In this document: piece by piece, positions 53,507 through 62,390 of the stretch | Layout of the letters: every line of letters starts with the position of its first letter | Numbering within the stretch: the stretch's first letter is position 1 | From: Mesorhizobium sp. | GTDB taxonomy: Bacteria > Pseudomonadota > Alphaproteobacteria > Rhizobiales > Rhizobiaceae | Length of the DNA: 64,000 nt | Assembly (NCBI RefSeq): GCF_024710845.1 | Contig: NZ_JANJTZ010000041.1 | Coordinates: 44,658-108,657, forward strand | Direction of reading: 5' to 3' | Notes under the pieces: model-generated | The model's database searches: none | Seen by the model: only the letters and a program-made list of their open reading frames with translations | What the model was told of the DNA's origin: nothing | Position numbers and translations under genes: made by a program

Positions 53507-53874
53507 GATTCATTCCTTCTCATTGACGATTCAGAAGGCTGCTCCAGCAGCCACGCCTTTGCTATTCGATCGGCCTCTGCGCAAGGAATGGCGGGAGAAT
53601 TGCATTGTCTTGGCAACCGCGCCGATCGAACAGACCCACGTCGCCATCAATAGCTCAAGTGCTAGCGACCGCCACGGCACAACATGCTCGACGCCAAGGT
53701 TCTCGGCGGAACCACGGCCCCAACCTTAAGCCTTGCAACGGCGGCATGCCTCTCTTTTTCCACCGCTCTGAAAATTCGGGCTTCGGTTTCAGGCGGCGGT
53801 TGATGATTTAGCGGTAGGAGCAGTACAGCGAAAAATCCGTCCACGGCGACCTTGCCCTGATCGACGTTGCACGT
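53507..53874. other. Intergenic region left of the first PmrA-type box
   Basis: A 368-base divergent spacer between the 5'-nucleotidase and the L,D-transpeptidase genes. No gene is supported; short ORFs here have no ribosome sites or homology. One extra CTTAAG half-site is at about 53725. Confidence 0.5.
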
Positions 53875-53891
53875 CTTAAGCCCGGCTTAAG
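53875..53891 (+). promoter_or_regulatory. PmrA/QseB-type box before the first L,D-transpeptidase
   Basis: CTTAAGCCCGGCTTAAG, a perfect direct repeat of CTTAAG with five bases between, ends 49 bases before the start codon. It equals the box recognised by PmrA/QseB-like response regulators, and two more copies occur in this island. Confidence 0.7.
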
Positions 53892-53940
53892 GTAACACCC
53901 GTCCTTGGCGTTCAATGCTGGATCAACGCGAGATAAATGA

Positions 53941-54723
53941 ATGACGGAGAACAACGGACTTTCGGGTTTAGCAGGTCGTGGCGAAAGTCCGAATTACGAG
54001 ACAGCGAAACCCAGAGGTATCTCCTTCTCCGGGACTCTGGCCCGTCGATCATTTCTAGTCGGCGCAACGGCGTTGTTGGTTTCAGGCTGCGCCACCGCGA
54101 CCACGCCAAGATACGAGGTCGCCGCCAAGCTCGCGCCCGAACTCCCCGTCCCGCCCATGTACCACGCGGTATCGAGCGAGCCATTCCCCATTCCAGAGGT
54201 GGATATCAGCCAGTTCGACGCCACGTTCTGGCGCCAGGACGTGGACTATCCGACGACCGAAAAAGTTGGGACGCTGATAGTCGATACTCCCGGCAAGTAC
54301 CTCTACCATGTCCTCGGTAGCGGCCGCGCAACGCGCTATGGAATTGGCGTCGGGCGCGAGGGTTTCGCCTGGTCCGGTAGGGCGATTGTCGCATATCGCC
54401 GGAAATGGCCGCGTTGGACTCCACCGGACTCAATGGTCGCCCGGCAACCGGAATTGGATCCCTACAGTATCGCGAATGGGGGGATGGATCCCGGGCCTCA
54501 AAATCCGCTGGGCGCACGTGCCCACTACATCCACAAGGACGGCGTCGATACGCTTTATCGCATACACGGCACCCATGAAGCATTTTCGATCGGTAAAGCT
54601 GTTTCGTCGGGATGCATCCGACTTCTCAATCAGGATGTCATGCACCTATACGATCAGGTGCGCGATGGCAGCGAGATAGTGGTGATTCCAGACCCATCGA
54701 TGAGCCACTTGGCGGTGGTGTAG
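53941..54723 (+). CDS. L,D-transpeptidase with lipoprotein-like signal
   Basis: A 260-residue YkuD/ErfK protein. After an unusual ~33-residue hydrophilic N terminus comes RRSFLVGATALLVSGCAT, a twin-arginine-like and lipobox segment. The catalytic domain has VDTPGKYLYHVL, IHGTHEAF (His, ~residue 209) and VSSGCIRLLNQDV (Cys, ~224). It forms 3-3 cross-links in peptidoglycan or attaches proteins to it. It carries the first PmrA-type box. A paralogue is encoded at 55.9 kb with the same VDIS and DYPTxEK-type N-terminal pattern. Confidence 0.88.
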   Translation: MTENNGLSGLAGRGESPNYETAKPRGISFSGTLARRSFLVGATALLVSGCATATTPRYEVAAKLAPELPVPPMYHAVSSEPFPIPEVDISQFDATFWRQDVDYPTTEKVGTLIVDTPGKYLYHVLGSGRATRYGIGVGREGFAWSGRAIVAYRRKWPRWTPPDSMVARQPELDPYSIANGGMDPGPQNPLGARAHYIHKDGVDTLYRIHGTHEAFSIGKAVSSGCIRLLNQDVMHLYDQVRDGSEIVVIPDPSMSHLAVV

Positions 54724-54859
54724 CGATGCACCACGTCTATCGCGCAGTCGTGGTTCTATTTGCGCGGAACGCGGGGTTGTCTGCGTTGAAGGCCGGCCCA
54801 GCGGTCGGCCAAGCAGGCACCGATTCACAGCGAGCGGGAACAAACGGAACATCGACACC

Positions 54860-55759
54860 ATGATCCAGGTCGCGAGGGACGCTGACGACAAACGCGAGCA
54901 CTTTTCTGGTCGGGAGGCGCAAGTCGGATCCACCACCCATTTTGTCATTGCCGACGTCGGCCCCCTCGTCTCGCTGGCGCTAGCCACTTTGGGCGATCCC
55001 GCCATGATGGTGAAGGGGACAAGCTACCTCGACCTGCTAAAGGCGGTCAGGCATCCGATCGAAATCGTCGATCAGGTCAAATTCGAATGCATCTATAGCG
55101 GCCACAAGCCGGATGCCGCCTTCATTGAGCGCTGGCTCGAGCGACATGCTGGCCAGACGACCGAGGTGGTCACCACGATCGGGTGCGACGTCGCAGAGCG
55201 GCGAGCGCAAGGCACATACAGTAATGGCCGCCATAAAGGTGAACTGACCACCAACGACTACCTGCGGGAGTTCAGGGACTATCGCCACTCGGACGAAGAA
55301 ATGGTCATCGTACTCTTCGAGGACGCCCGTGTGGCAAGGCTCCTCGATGGCGTCGAAAACGTACACTTGTTGACGACCGGTGCGCTTCTGAGGACGTTGG
55401 CGCGGAGCGGATTGGCGGACTACGATCATGTCACAGAGGCGATGCGATCGCAGCGGGACCCTCGAGGGCGCTGGAACCGGCCCTTGTTCGATCACGAGAA
55501 CGAACCAACCGACTTCGTTGCGGAACCAAAGCTGACCGCGCCAGCAGGACCAGATGCAGACTTCCGCTCGGTACTCGAACAATATTCGACCCGTGGATGC
55601 TCGTCACTGGACGCGATGCGGGCACTCCACTTGGAATGGAAGGGTGACCTTGTCCGAGCGCTGAACTCAAGCGGACTATCCGTTCCTCTTGGCGACGTCG
55701 CGGAGTCAGAGAGCGCGATGGCGTATGTCGCCGATATCTTGGGTCGGACAGGGGTTTAG
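54860..55759 (+). CDS. Hypothetical protein, PIN-like domain
   Basis: A 299-residue protein with a PIN-like pattern: HFVIADVGPLVSLALAT (first Asp), VDQVKFECIYSG (Glu), and EEMVIVLFEDARVARLLDG (acidic pair) followed by VHLLTTGALLRTLARSGL. PIN proteins are usually Mg-dependent RNases. The C-terminal ~100 residues have no recognised domain. No antitoxin gene is seen next to it. It stands between two L,D-transpeptidase genes, starting 137 bases after the first. Confidence 0.5.
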   Translation: MIQVARDADDKREHFSGREAQVGSTTHFVIADVGPLVSLALATLGDPAMMVKGTSYLDLLKAVRHPIEIVDQVKFECIYSGHKPDAAFIERWLERHAGQTTEVVTTIGCDVAERRAQGTYSNGRHKGELTTNDYLREFRDYRHSDEEMVIVLFEDARVARLLDGVENVHLLTTGALLRTLARSGLADYDHVTEAMRSQRDPRGRWNRPLFDHENEPTDFVAEPKLTAPAGPDADFRSVLEQYSTRGCSSLDAMRALHLEWKGDLVRALNSSGLSVPLGDVAESESAMAYVADILGRTGV

Positions 55760-55920
55760 TCCGAACGGCAAAAGTTGGCGACCACCGTTGCCGAGCAGGG
55801 TGCCTCAGGCAGGGCGGAAGTCGCTGTGCTGGTGGCGGACGAAGTCGGTGGAAGGGCACACGCCGCATGCCCTCCAGATGAGCGCGGGATCGCTTGGTGG
55901 CGATCCCTCGGGCCCTTCTG

Positions 55921-56586
55921 TCAAAGGACCACAACCTGGGATCCGTCGGGCACGCGGCTGTAGAGATCGATCACGTCCTGGTTGATTAGACGAATGCACC
56001 CCGACGAAACCGCCTGGCCGATTGTCTCCGGTTGCGTGGTGCCGTGGATCCGAAACAGGGTATCCTCGCCGTCCTTGAAGAGGTAGAGGGCCCGCGGTCC
56101 CAGCGGATTTTCCGATCCCCCCTCCATGCCTCCGGCCCACTGCGCATAGCGCTCTGGTTCGCGCTTAATCATATCCTGGGTCGGGGTCCAGCGCGGCCAT
56201 TCCCGTTTGTGGTTGATCGTCGCGGTGCCTTTGAACTCGAGGCCTTCCTGACCGACCCCGACACCGTAGCGCATCGCCTTGCCACCTTCCTGGACGAGGT
56301 AGAGGAAGCGGTTCGCGGTATCGACGACGATCGTTCCGGGGGGCTGGTCGGTCTGGTAGTCGACGATCTGGCGCAGGTTCTTGGGGTCGATCTTGCTGAT
56401 GTCCACCGGCGCCACCGGAAATTCCTCGCCCACCGGCGCCACATAACGTGCGGCCGTTGCTGGGTCCACATAGGGCATCGGATCTCCCGATGGCGCACTC
56501 TGCGTTGTCGCACAGGCGCCGAGCAGCAACGGCAACAGGAGGGCGGCCAGCGACGTTCGGGTCTTGGCCAGGCTATTGATTTTCAT
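55921..56586 (-). CDS. L,D-transpeptidase, second copy
   Basis: A 221-residue YkuD lipoprotein. The signal is TSLAALLLPLLLGACAT with the lipobox LGAC. Then come VDYQTDQPPGTIVVDTANRF, IHGTTQPETIG and AVSSGCIRLINQDVIDLYSR with the catalytic His and Cys. Sequence pattern and length match the first copy from about its residue 50. The gene starts at ATG 56586, 26 bases after the dsbA stop, so it is in the dsbA operon, divergent from the two-component genes. Confidence 0.9.
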   Translation of the reverse strand: MKINSLAKTRTSLAALLLPLLLGACATTQSAPSGDPMPYVDPATAARYVAPVGEEFPVAPVDISKIDPKNLRQIVDYQTDQPPGTIVVDTANRFLYLVQEGGKAMRYGVGVGQEGLEFKGTATINHKREWPRWTPTQDMIKREPERYAQWAGGMEGGSENPLGPRALYLFKDGEDTLFRIHGTTQPETIGQAVSSGCIRLINQDVIDLYSRVPDGSQVVVL

Positions 56587-56611
56587 GTGAAATCCTGAAT
56601 GTCCGGGCAGA

Positions 56612-57244
56612 CTACTGCGCAGCGGGCTCGGCGCGGGCTTGAGCGACAATTTCTCGAAATGTCGCGATATCCAGGGCACCGTTGGCTAGGTACGGGCCGA
56701 TGAGGTAGACCGGTGTTCCCGTCAGCCCCATAGCGTCGGCCTGGGCCAGGTTGCGTCGGATCAGGTCGGATATGGCCTGACCATTTTCGTCGAGCGCGCT
56801 CTGCAGCTTGGTCATGTCAATACCGGACGCCCGGACGGCCTCCAGCATTGCCTCATTGGTGATCCGGGTTCCGGGAATAGCCATAAGGGCGTCGTGGGCG
56901 GTTGTGTAGGCACCCTGGTATTTCGCGGCCAAGGCGATCTGGGCACCATAGACCGAGGCCTCGGTCAGGATGGGCCAGTCCTTGAAAATCACCCGCACTT
57001 TCGCGTCGGTTTCCATCAACTCCTTGAGATGGGGCGCACTCAGTTTGCAGAATGGGCAATTGTAGTCGAGGAAAGCCACGATGGTCACATCGGCGTCGTC
57101 GGGCCCGACGGCTGGTGCCTCCGGATCGTTGAGGACATCCTCCATACCGATGGTCTGCTCTTGCGCCAGGGTGGGGAGCGCTATTGCGAACGGCAGCGCC
57201 AGGAGCAGGCCTGCAATGGTGCGGCGCGAGAGAGTTGTTGTCAT
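56612..57244 (-). CDS. DsbA-family thiol:disulfide protein
   Basis: A 210-residue exported protein with a signal peptide (TIAGLLLALPFAIALPTLAQ) and the thioredoxin-like fold of the DsbA/ScsC/Com1 type. The active site is FLDYNCPFCKLSAPHL (CPFC, ~residue 66), and the cis-Pro loop is TGTPVYLIG. It exchanges disulfides in the periplasm; pairing with a DsbD nearby suggests an isomerase or reductase cycle. ATG 57244 is chosen to start at the signal; an upstream ATG at 57274 is possible. Confidence 0.88.
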   Translation of the reverse strand: MTTTLSRRTIAGLLLALPFAIALPTLAQEQTIGMEDVLNDPEAPAVGPDDADVTIVAFLDYNCPFCKLSAPHLKELMETDAKVRVIFKDWPILTEASVYGAQIALAAKYQGAYTTAHDALMAIPGTRITNEAMLEAVRASGIDMTKLQSALDENGQAISDLIRRNLAQADAMGLTGTPVYLIGPYLANGALDIATFREIVAQARAEPAAQ

Positions 57245-57321
57245 GGATACCTCATACTGGTCCTGGACCGGCACTGAAGTCGTGCGGTCGGCGTAATATT
57301 GAGGCCATGGTCGCTTCCGAC

Positions 57322-57338
57322 CTTAAGCCAGCCTTAAG
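57322..57338. promoter_or_regulatory. PmrA/QseB-type box between dsbA and the response regulator
   Basis: CTTAAGCCAGCCTTAAG, the second perfect CTTAAG-N5-CTTAAG copy, ends 36 bases before the response-regulator ATG and 77 bases from the dsbA start. TTATGG, a -10-like element, follows on the plus strand at 57347. Confidence 0.7.
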
Positions 57339-57373
57339 GCGAGCGCTTATGGTCACCGTGAACGGAGTGGACG

Positions 57374-58039
57374 ATGAGAGTTCTGGTGGTCGAGGATGAC
57401 GAAATCCTGAGTAACGGTCTTGCAGTCGGGCTGGGCATGAGCGGTTTCTCGGTCGAAGTCGCCCAGACCTGCGATGAGGCACGGGCCGGCTTGCGAGCGG
57501 GCGGGTTCGATGCGGTCGTGCTCGATCTGATGCTCCCCGACGGGTCCGGGCTCGACATACTGTCTGAACTCCGCAGCGCCCGATCCATCCTACCGGTGCT
57601 GCTGCTGACGGCCCGGGACGCGGTCGAAGACAAGATTGCCGGCCTCGACGCGGGGGCGGACGACTATTTGGGAAAGCCTTTCGATCTCGACGAACTCGCG
57701 GCGCGACTTCGGGCCCTGATGCGGCGCGGAGCTGGGCGGGCCAGCTCCACACTGGACTGGCGCAGCATCGTTATCGAGCCGGCGTCACTGACGGTTACCC
57801 AGGCCGGCTGCCCGGTGCGCCTGTCGCGACGAGAATTCTCGGTTCTGCACGCGCTGATGGAACGGCCCGGCGTCATCCTCTCGAAGGGGCAGATTGAGGA
57901 AAAGCTCTATGGCTGGCAGGAAGATATCGAAAGCAACACGGTGGAAGTCCATGTACACCATCTGCGAGCCAAGCTGGGCGCCGAGACCATCGAGACGGTG
58001 CGCGGATTGGGCTATCGAATGGGTGGGACCGGCACATGA
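57374..58039 (+). CDS. OmpR/QseB-type response regulator
   Basis: A 221-residue regulator. The receiver has RVLVVEDDEILSNGLAVGL, the phospho-acceptor Asp in VVLDLMLPDGSGLDIL (~residue 51) and Lys in DDYLGKPFDLDE. The winged helix ends ETVRGLGYRMGG. It resembles the QseB/PmrA/TctD subgroup, which recognise CTTAA repeats. It overlaps the kinase start by four bases. A box of this type is 36 bases upstream, so it probably regulates itself. Confidence 0.92.
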   Translation: MRVLVVEDDEILSNGLAVGLGMSGFSVEVAQTCDEARAGLRAGGFDAVVLDLMLPDGSGLDILSELRSARSILPVLLLTARDAVEDKIAGLDAGADDYLGKPFDLDELAARLRALMRRGAGRASSTLDWRSIVIEPASLTVTQAGCPVRLSRREFSVLHALMERPGVILSKGQIEEKLYGWQEDIESNTVEVHVHHLRAKLGAETIETVRGLGYRMGGTGT

Positions 58040-59391
58040 ATTCGATCCGCGCCCGGCTGTTCGTCATCCTGATCGCAACGACCGGCCTGGTATGGCTGTC
58101 GGCCGTTGGCTGGATTTTCGTCAGCACCCGCGCCGAAGTCGAACGGGTGCTCGATGCCCGCTTAAGCGAGGCCGGCCGCATGGTCAGTTCCCTGGTGTCG
58201 AGCCAGGAAATTGACGTGCAGCGCGTCGCCGAACTCGGTGGGACCGTGCTGCCGGTGCCATCCCATATTCCCTACGATCGGCAACTATCCTGCCAGTTGT
58301 GGTCCTTCGACGGCACGCTGGTCGGACGATCGGATGGTGCCCCTGCCGCGGAGTTGTCGACCCACACCGCCGGTTTCTCCGAAGCGCAGATCGATGGAGA
58401 AACGTGGCGCGTCTTTGCCATAGAGAACGAGGAACGCGGGATTCGAGTGCTCGTTGGCGACAGTCTTCGGGTGCGCGACAGGCTGGTCGGCGATGTCATC
58501 AAGGGCCTGCTGTTCCCCGCAGCTTTGGTCTTACCGCTGCTGGCGGGGCTTATTTGGGCCAGTGTAAACCGTGGCCTGCTGCCGCTCGACCGTATGGCGA
58601 ACGATCTCTCGGGACGGGCGGCGGCGGACCTCAAGCCGCTGCCGCAGGACGGTCCCCGGGAGATTCGTCCAGTGATCAAGGCGCTCAACGGATTGTTCGC
58701 CAAGGTTGCGGGGGCCCGGGAACACGAGCGGGACTTTACCGCCTTTGCCGCTCATGAACTCAAAACACCTCTGGCCGGGCTGAAGACGCAGGCACAAATC
58801 GCCTTGGCCAGTCAGGATGAGAAGGTGACGCGCGAGGCCCTCGGTCACATCGTCTCTGGCGTTGATCGGACGGCACGCCTGGTACGCCAGTTGTTGGCGA
58901 TCGCAGCACTTGAAGCGTCCGAGGTCAATGGTAAACCCGAGACCACCAATATCGCCGGGGCCCTGCGTTCATTGGTCAACGATATGTCCCATCAGGATAC
59001 CAGGGATGTTCAAATCCGGATTGCTGCAAATCTGGATGGCCTGCTGGTGTCGATCGGGCAGGCCGATTTCGACCTTGCGGCCCGCAACATCCTGGAGAAT
59101 GCCATTGCCCACTCGCCGACGGGTGGCGTTGTGGACGTGACCGGGCGCTCAGAGGCCGGCGTGGCCGTGGTCTGCATCGCCGACAGTGGAGCTGGGATGG
59201 CTCCTGAGGAACTGGTCCGCGCCACCGAGCGGTTCTTTCGGGGCCGCAACAAGACGGCAATCGGCAGTGGCTTGGGACTGAGCATTGCCGCCTTGGCTCT
59301 CGAACGATCCGGCGGAGTTCTAAAATTGTCCAACCGGCCTACGGGAGGCCTGATGGCCGAGATGACGTTACTGGCGGGGCGACCCTCTTAA
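58036..59391 (+). CDS. Sensor histidine kinase, QseC-like
   Basis: A 451-residue kinase. The N-terminal TM (RLFVILIATTGLVWLSAVGW) and second TM (~residues 155-178) enclose a periplasmic sensor of ~130 residues with one Cys (QLSCQLWSFDG). The HAMP-like linker is followed by H-box FAAHELKTPLAGLKTQ (~residue 240), N-box NILENAIAHSPTGG and G-boxes IADSGAGMAPEE and GSGLGLSIAALA. Signal unknown; metal, antimicrobial or redox stress are plausible. Confidence 0.9.
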   Translation: MNSIRARLFVILIATTGLVWLSAVGWIFVSTRAEVERVLDARLSEAGRMVSSLVSSQEIDVQRVAELGGTVLPVPSHIPYDRQLSCQLWSFDGTLVGRSDGAPAAELSTHTAGFSEAQIDGETWRVFAIENEERGIRVLVGDSLRVRDRLVGDVIKGLLFPAALVLPLLAGLIWASVNRGLLPLDRMANDLSGRAAADLKPLPQDGPREIRPVIKALNGLFAKVAGAREHERDFTAFAAHELKTPLAGLKTQAQIALASQDEKVTREALGHIVSGVDRTARLVRQLLAIAALEASEVNGKPETTNIAGALRSLVNDMSHQDTRDVQIRIAANLDGLLVSIGQADFDLAARNILENAIAHSPTGGVVDVTGRSEAGVAVVCIADSGAGMAPEELVRATERFFRGRNKTAIGSGLGLSIAALALERSGGVLKLSNRPTGGLMAEMTLLAGRPS

Positions 59392-59403
59392 GTCTGGCTT
59401 AAG
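59387..59403 (+). promoter_or_regulatory. PmrA/QseB-type box before dsbD
   Basis: CTTAAGTCTGGCTTAAG, the third perfect copy, overlaps the kinase stop codon and ends 42 bases before the dsbD start. Confidence 0.7.
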
Positions 59404-59445
59404 CGCCAAGGTCGAATTCGGTGTCGCATCAAAACGGAGCGCATC

Positions 59446-61275
59446 GTGTTCAGAACCAGATCGGCCCTCTTCATCCCATTCCTGACCCTGCTCCTTGTCC
59501 TGGTGTCTGGACTTTCGAACTCGATTGCGGTGGCACAGACCCATCAGGCGCCGTTGCCGGTGGATGAGGCATTTGCGTTGACGGCCACCGAAGGAGCGGG
59601 TGGAGAAACCACACTGAGTTGGTCCATCGCCGATGGCTACTACCTGTACCGCGACCAAATTTCCATCGACGCTGCGGATGGTACGGCGGTGACGCCTCCC
59701 CTGCCCAAGGGAGTAGACAAGAACGATCCAACCTTTGGCGTGACCGAAATCTACCAGGGCGAACTGGCGCTAGCCCTGACCGGCGATTTTGAGGGCGACA
59801 TCACTGTTCGCTATCAGGGGTGCCAGGACAAGAGCATCTGCTACCCGCCGGCGACCAAAACGCTTGACGCCGAGACTTTGCAAATCAGCTCGGCCAGCAG
59901 CTTTCCCGCGCTGGGGACCCCGCAGATCGATACCGCGGGGGCAACAGGCGCCGGCAACGCGAACTCCCCTATTCGCCTGGCGCAAGGCGGCGGTGGGGAC
60001 ATGCTGTCTGCGCTGGCCGAGCGCGGCGGAGCGAGTCTGGTCATCGCCAGTTTTCTGGTCTTTGGCATGGCGCTGGCCTTCACGCCTTGCGTCTTCCCCA
60101 TGTATCCGATCCTGGCGGGAAGCCTGACGCGGGCATCCGGGCGCCTTACCGGTCGCCGCGCCTTCGCGCTGTCGCTGAGCTACGTTCTGGGCATGGCCAT
60201 CGCCTTCGGTCTGCTGGGCGTTGCGGCCGCCTGGTCGGGGCAAAACTTGCAAATGGCGTTGCAGTCGCCTTGGGCCATTTGGAGCGTTGCGGTCCTTTTC
60301 GTCATTCTCGCCTTCTCGATGTTCGGCCTCTTCGAACTGCAGTTGCCGAGCGCCTGGATGACCTTCGTCACCCGCAGGAGCGCAAATGGTTCGGGTATCG
60401 GTTCCAACGCCGCACTGGGTTTCACCTCGGCGCTGATCGTGGGGCCTTGCGTTACCGCGCCGCTTGCGGCCGCGCTGGTCTACATCGCGCAGACCGGAGA
60501 CGTCGTCCTGGGTGCCGCATCGCTGTTTGCACTCGGATTGGGTAAGGGCATTCCACTCATCGTTTTCGGTACCGTCGGCACGCGCATCCTGCCGCGGGCG
60601 GGCGCCTGGATGGAACACATCAAACGCATCTTCGGCCTGGTGTTCCTGGGTGCAGCCATCTGGATGCTGGATCGCGTTTTACCTCAGCCGGTCATCATGG
60701 GACTGTGGGGCATCCTTGCTTTTGCCGTGGCCATTTATCTCATCGCCGGCATTGCCCTTACCACCGACAGGGTCATAGTCCGCTGGGCGGCTGGCGCCCT
60801 TGGTGGATTGGTCATTCTTTACTCGGGCATGGTCGCGATCGGCGCGGGGATGGGGTGGAGCAATCCCTATGCGCCTCTTGCGACGCTGGGCGACAACGTG
60901 CCGCCAGGCTCAGAAGCGGAATTTGTCACCACGTCGAGCCTCGATGGCCTCACGGCGCTGTTGCGCGAGAGCAGTGAGCGACCGACGCTGATCTACGTCA
61001 CCGCCGACTGGTGCATTTCCTGCGACGTCATCGAACGCGAAATCTGGGAGAATCCAGAGGCTATGCAGGGTCTGGGTGGGGTGACCGTGGTCAAGGCGGA
61101 CGTCTCGGCCAACGACCCCCAGAACCAGGCACTGATGGAAGCGCTTGCTGTCTACGGACCACCCACGATGATCTTTGTCGACGGCAGCGCCGCCGAAGTG
61201 GATGGCACTCGGCTGATTGGTGAGGTCGATGCGGCCGCGTTCCGGGCCGCGGCGGCGTCGGCGGGGATGCTCTGA
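59446..61275 (+). CDS. dsbD: Thiol:disulfide interchange protein DsbD
   Basis: A 609-residue DsbD with all three parts. The periplasmic alpha domain (after a signal peptide) has VRYQGCQDKSICYPP. The eight-TM beta domain has the two redox Cys in LAFTPCVFPMYPILAG and IVGPCVTAPLAAALVY. The C-terminal gamma thioredoxin domain has VTADWCISCDVIEREIW (CxxC, ~residue 525) and GPPTMIFVDG. It carries electrons from cytoplasmic thioredoxin to periplasmic proteins. GTG start, GAGC upstream. Coupled to the TlpA gene by a one-base overlap. Confidence 0.93.
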   Translation: MFRTRSALFIPFLTLLLVLVSGLSNSIAVAQTHQAPLPVDEAFALTATEGAGGETTLSWSIADGYYLYRDQISIDAADGTAVTPPLPKGVDKNDPTFGVTEIYQGELALALTGDFEGDITVRYQGCQDKSICYPPATKTLDAETLQISSASSFPALGTPQIDTAGATGAGNANSPIRLAQGGGGDMLSALAERGGASLVIASFLVFGMALAFTPCVFPMYPILAGSLTRASGRLTGRRAFALSLSYVLGMAIAFGLLGVAAAWSGQNLQMALQSPWAIWSVAVLFVILAFSMFGLFELQLPSAWMTFVTRRSANGSGIGSNAALGFTSALIVGPCVTAPLAAALVYIAQTGDVVLGAASLFALGLGKGIPLIVFGTVGTRILPRAGAWMEHIKRIFGLVFLGAAIWMLDRVLPQPVIMGLWGILAFAVAIYLIAGIALTTDRVIVRWAAGALGGLVILYSGMVAIGAGMGWSNPYAPLATLGDNVPPGSEAEFVTTSSLDGLTALLRESSERPTLIYVTADWCISCDVIEREIWENPEAMQGLGGVTVVKADVSANDPQNQALMEALAVYGPPTMIFVDGSAAEVDGTRLIGEVDAAAFRAAAASAGML

Positions 61276-62072
61276 TGAATGCGGTGAGCATTGGCCCCCT
61301 GTTGTTTTCCAGCGAGCGGTTCGCCGCAATTGTGGGGATCGCCGCGTTCTTGCTGGCCGCTTGGCTCGCCGGCAGGTTCGTGGACCAGAGGGTGTCGGTT
61401 TGGGGTTGGCGGGCCTTGGTTGTCGGCCTGGCCGGGGCGAGGCTCGGGCACGTTGCCGAGAATTGGCAAAGCTTTGCGGTGGAGCCTTGGCGTGTCCTTT
61501 ATGTCTGGCAGGGTGGCTTCAGCCTCGTTTGGGCAATCCTCGCCATCGCGATCTTGGCGGCGTTCCAGATCCGGTCCGCTCGTGTCTTCGCCGCCGCACT
61601 TGCCACCACGGCTTTGGGCATGGCTACTTGGGCCGTAGTACTGCAGCTCTCGCTGTCGGGTGCGACAACGCCACTGCCCACCTTTGCCCTGGAGCGGCTG
61701 GAGGGTCAGATGGAACCTCTGACGGCACACCAGGGTGGACCGATGGTTATCAACCTTTGGGCAACATGGTGCCCGCCCTGCTTGCGTGAATTGCCGCTGC
61801 TCGTCCGATCGGCGGCGGAAACCCCAGGCGTTACCTTCGCCTTCGTCAATCAGGGCGACGACGGCGCCACCGTCCAAACCTACTTGGCCGAGCAGGGAAT
61901 TGTGCTCCCGGACGCCTATCTGGATCCGACGTGGCGCACCTCGACCCACTATCAGGCCCTTGGACTACCCACGACCCTGTTCGTGGATGCTGATGGCCGG
62001 GTATCGTCGAGCCATGTTGGTGAAATCTCGCCGGAGCAATTGAATGATGCGTTAGGGTCTTTGCGCCATTGA
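61275..62072 (+). CDS. Membrane-anchored TlpA-like thioredoxin
   Basis: A 265-residue protein. The first ~125 residues have four predicted TM helices resembling a truncated prolipoprotein-diacylglyceryl-transferase-like domain (VVGLAGARLGHVAENW). The rest is a TlpA-type thioredoxin domain with VINLWATWCPPCLRELPLL (CxxC, ~residue 165) and LGLPTTLFVDADG. It faces the periplasm and probably receives electrons from DsbD, with which it overlaps by one base. Similar DsbD-TlpA pairs occur on metal-tolerance islands (compare ScsB-ScsD). Confidence 0.85.
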   Translation: MNAVSIGPLLFSSERFAAIVGIAAFLLAAWLAGRFVDQRVSVWGWRALVVGLAGARLGHVAENWQSFAVEPWRVLYVWQGGFSLVWAILAIAILAAFQIRSARVFAAALATTALGMATWAVVLQLSLSGATTPLPTFALERLEGQMEPLTAHQGGPMVINLWATWCPPCLRELPLLVRSAAETPGVTFAFVNQGDDGATVQTYLAEQGIVLPDAYLDPTWRTSTHYQALGLPTTLFVDADGRVSSSHVGEISPEQLNDALGSLRH

Positions 62073-62140
62073 GGTGGCAAAGCGAGGCGACGACCGGTGT
62101 AGCAAACTGATGTCTATCGGACGCGCAGTAGGAGACTAAA

Positions 62141-62386
62141 ATGATGGATAAGCGGCTCACGGTCCGCGTGGATAGCGAACTCGCCGCGGCGGTGGACCGC
62201 TTCATCGCCGATGATGTCATTCCCACGACATCCAAGCAGGACGCCGTCCGGCATATCATGCACGACTGGCTTTCGGCCAAAGGCTATCTTGGGGACGCGC
62301 AGCGCATTGACGAAATTCACCCTAGCCAGTCGCCGAACACGCAAGAAGAGCCTTGTCCGCAAACGGTACCAATTGCAGATTTGTAG
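62141..62386 (+). CDS. Ribbon-helix-helix-like small protein
   Basis: An 81-residue protein starting with the RHH pattern DKRLTVRVDSELAAAVDRFI, then ATSKQDAVRHIMHDWL-like helix 2 and SAKGYLG. The C-terminal 25 residues are Pro/Gln-rich. GGAG precedes the ATG by eight bases. It could be a DNA-binding regulator or an antitoxin; no toxin gene is seen next to it. A related fold is encoded at 6.4 kb. Confidence 0.65.
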   Translation: MMDKRLTVRVDSELAAAVDRFIADDVIPTTSKQDAVRHIMHDWLSAKGYLGDAQRIDEIHPSQSPNTQEEPCPQTVPIADL

Positions 62387-62390
62387 ATCT

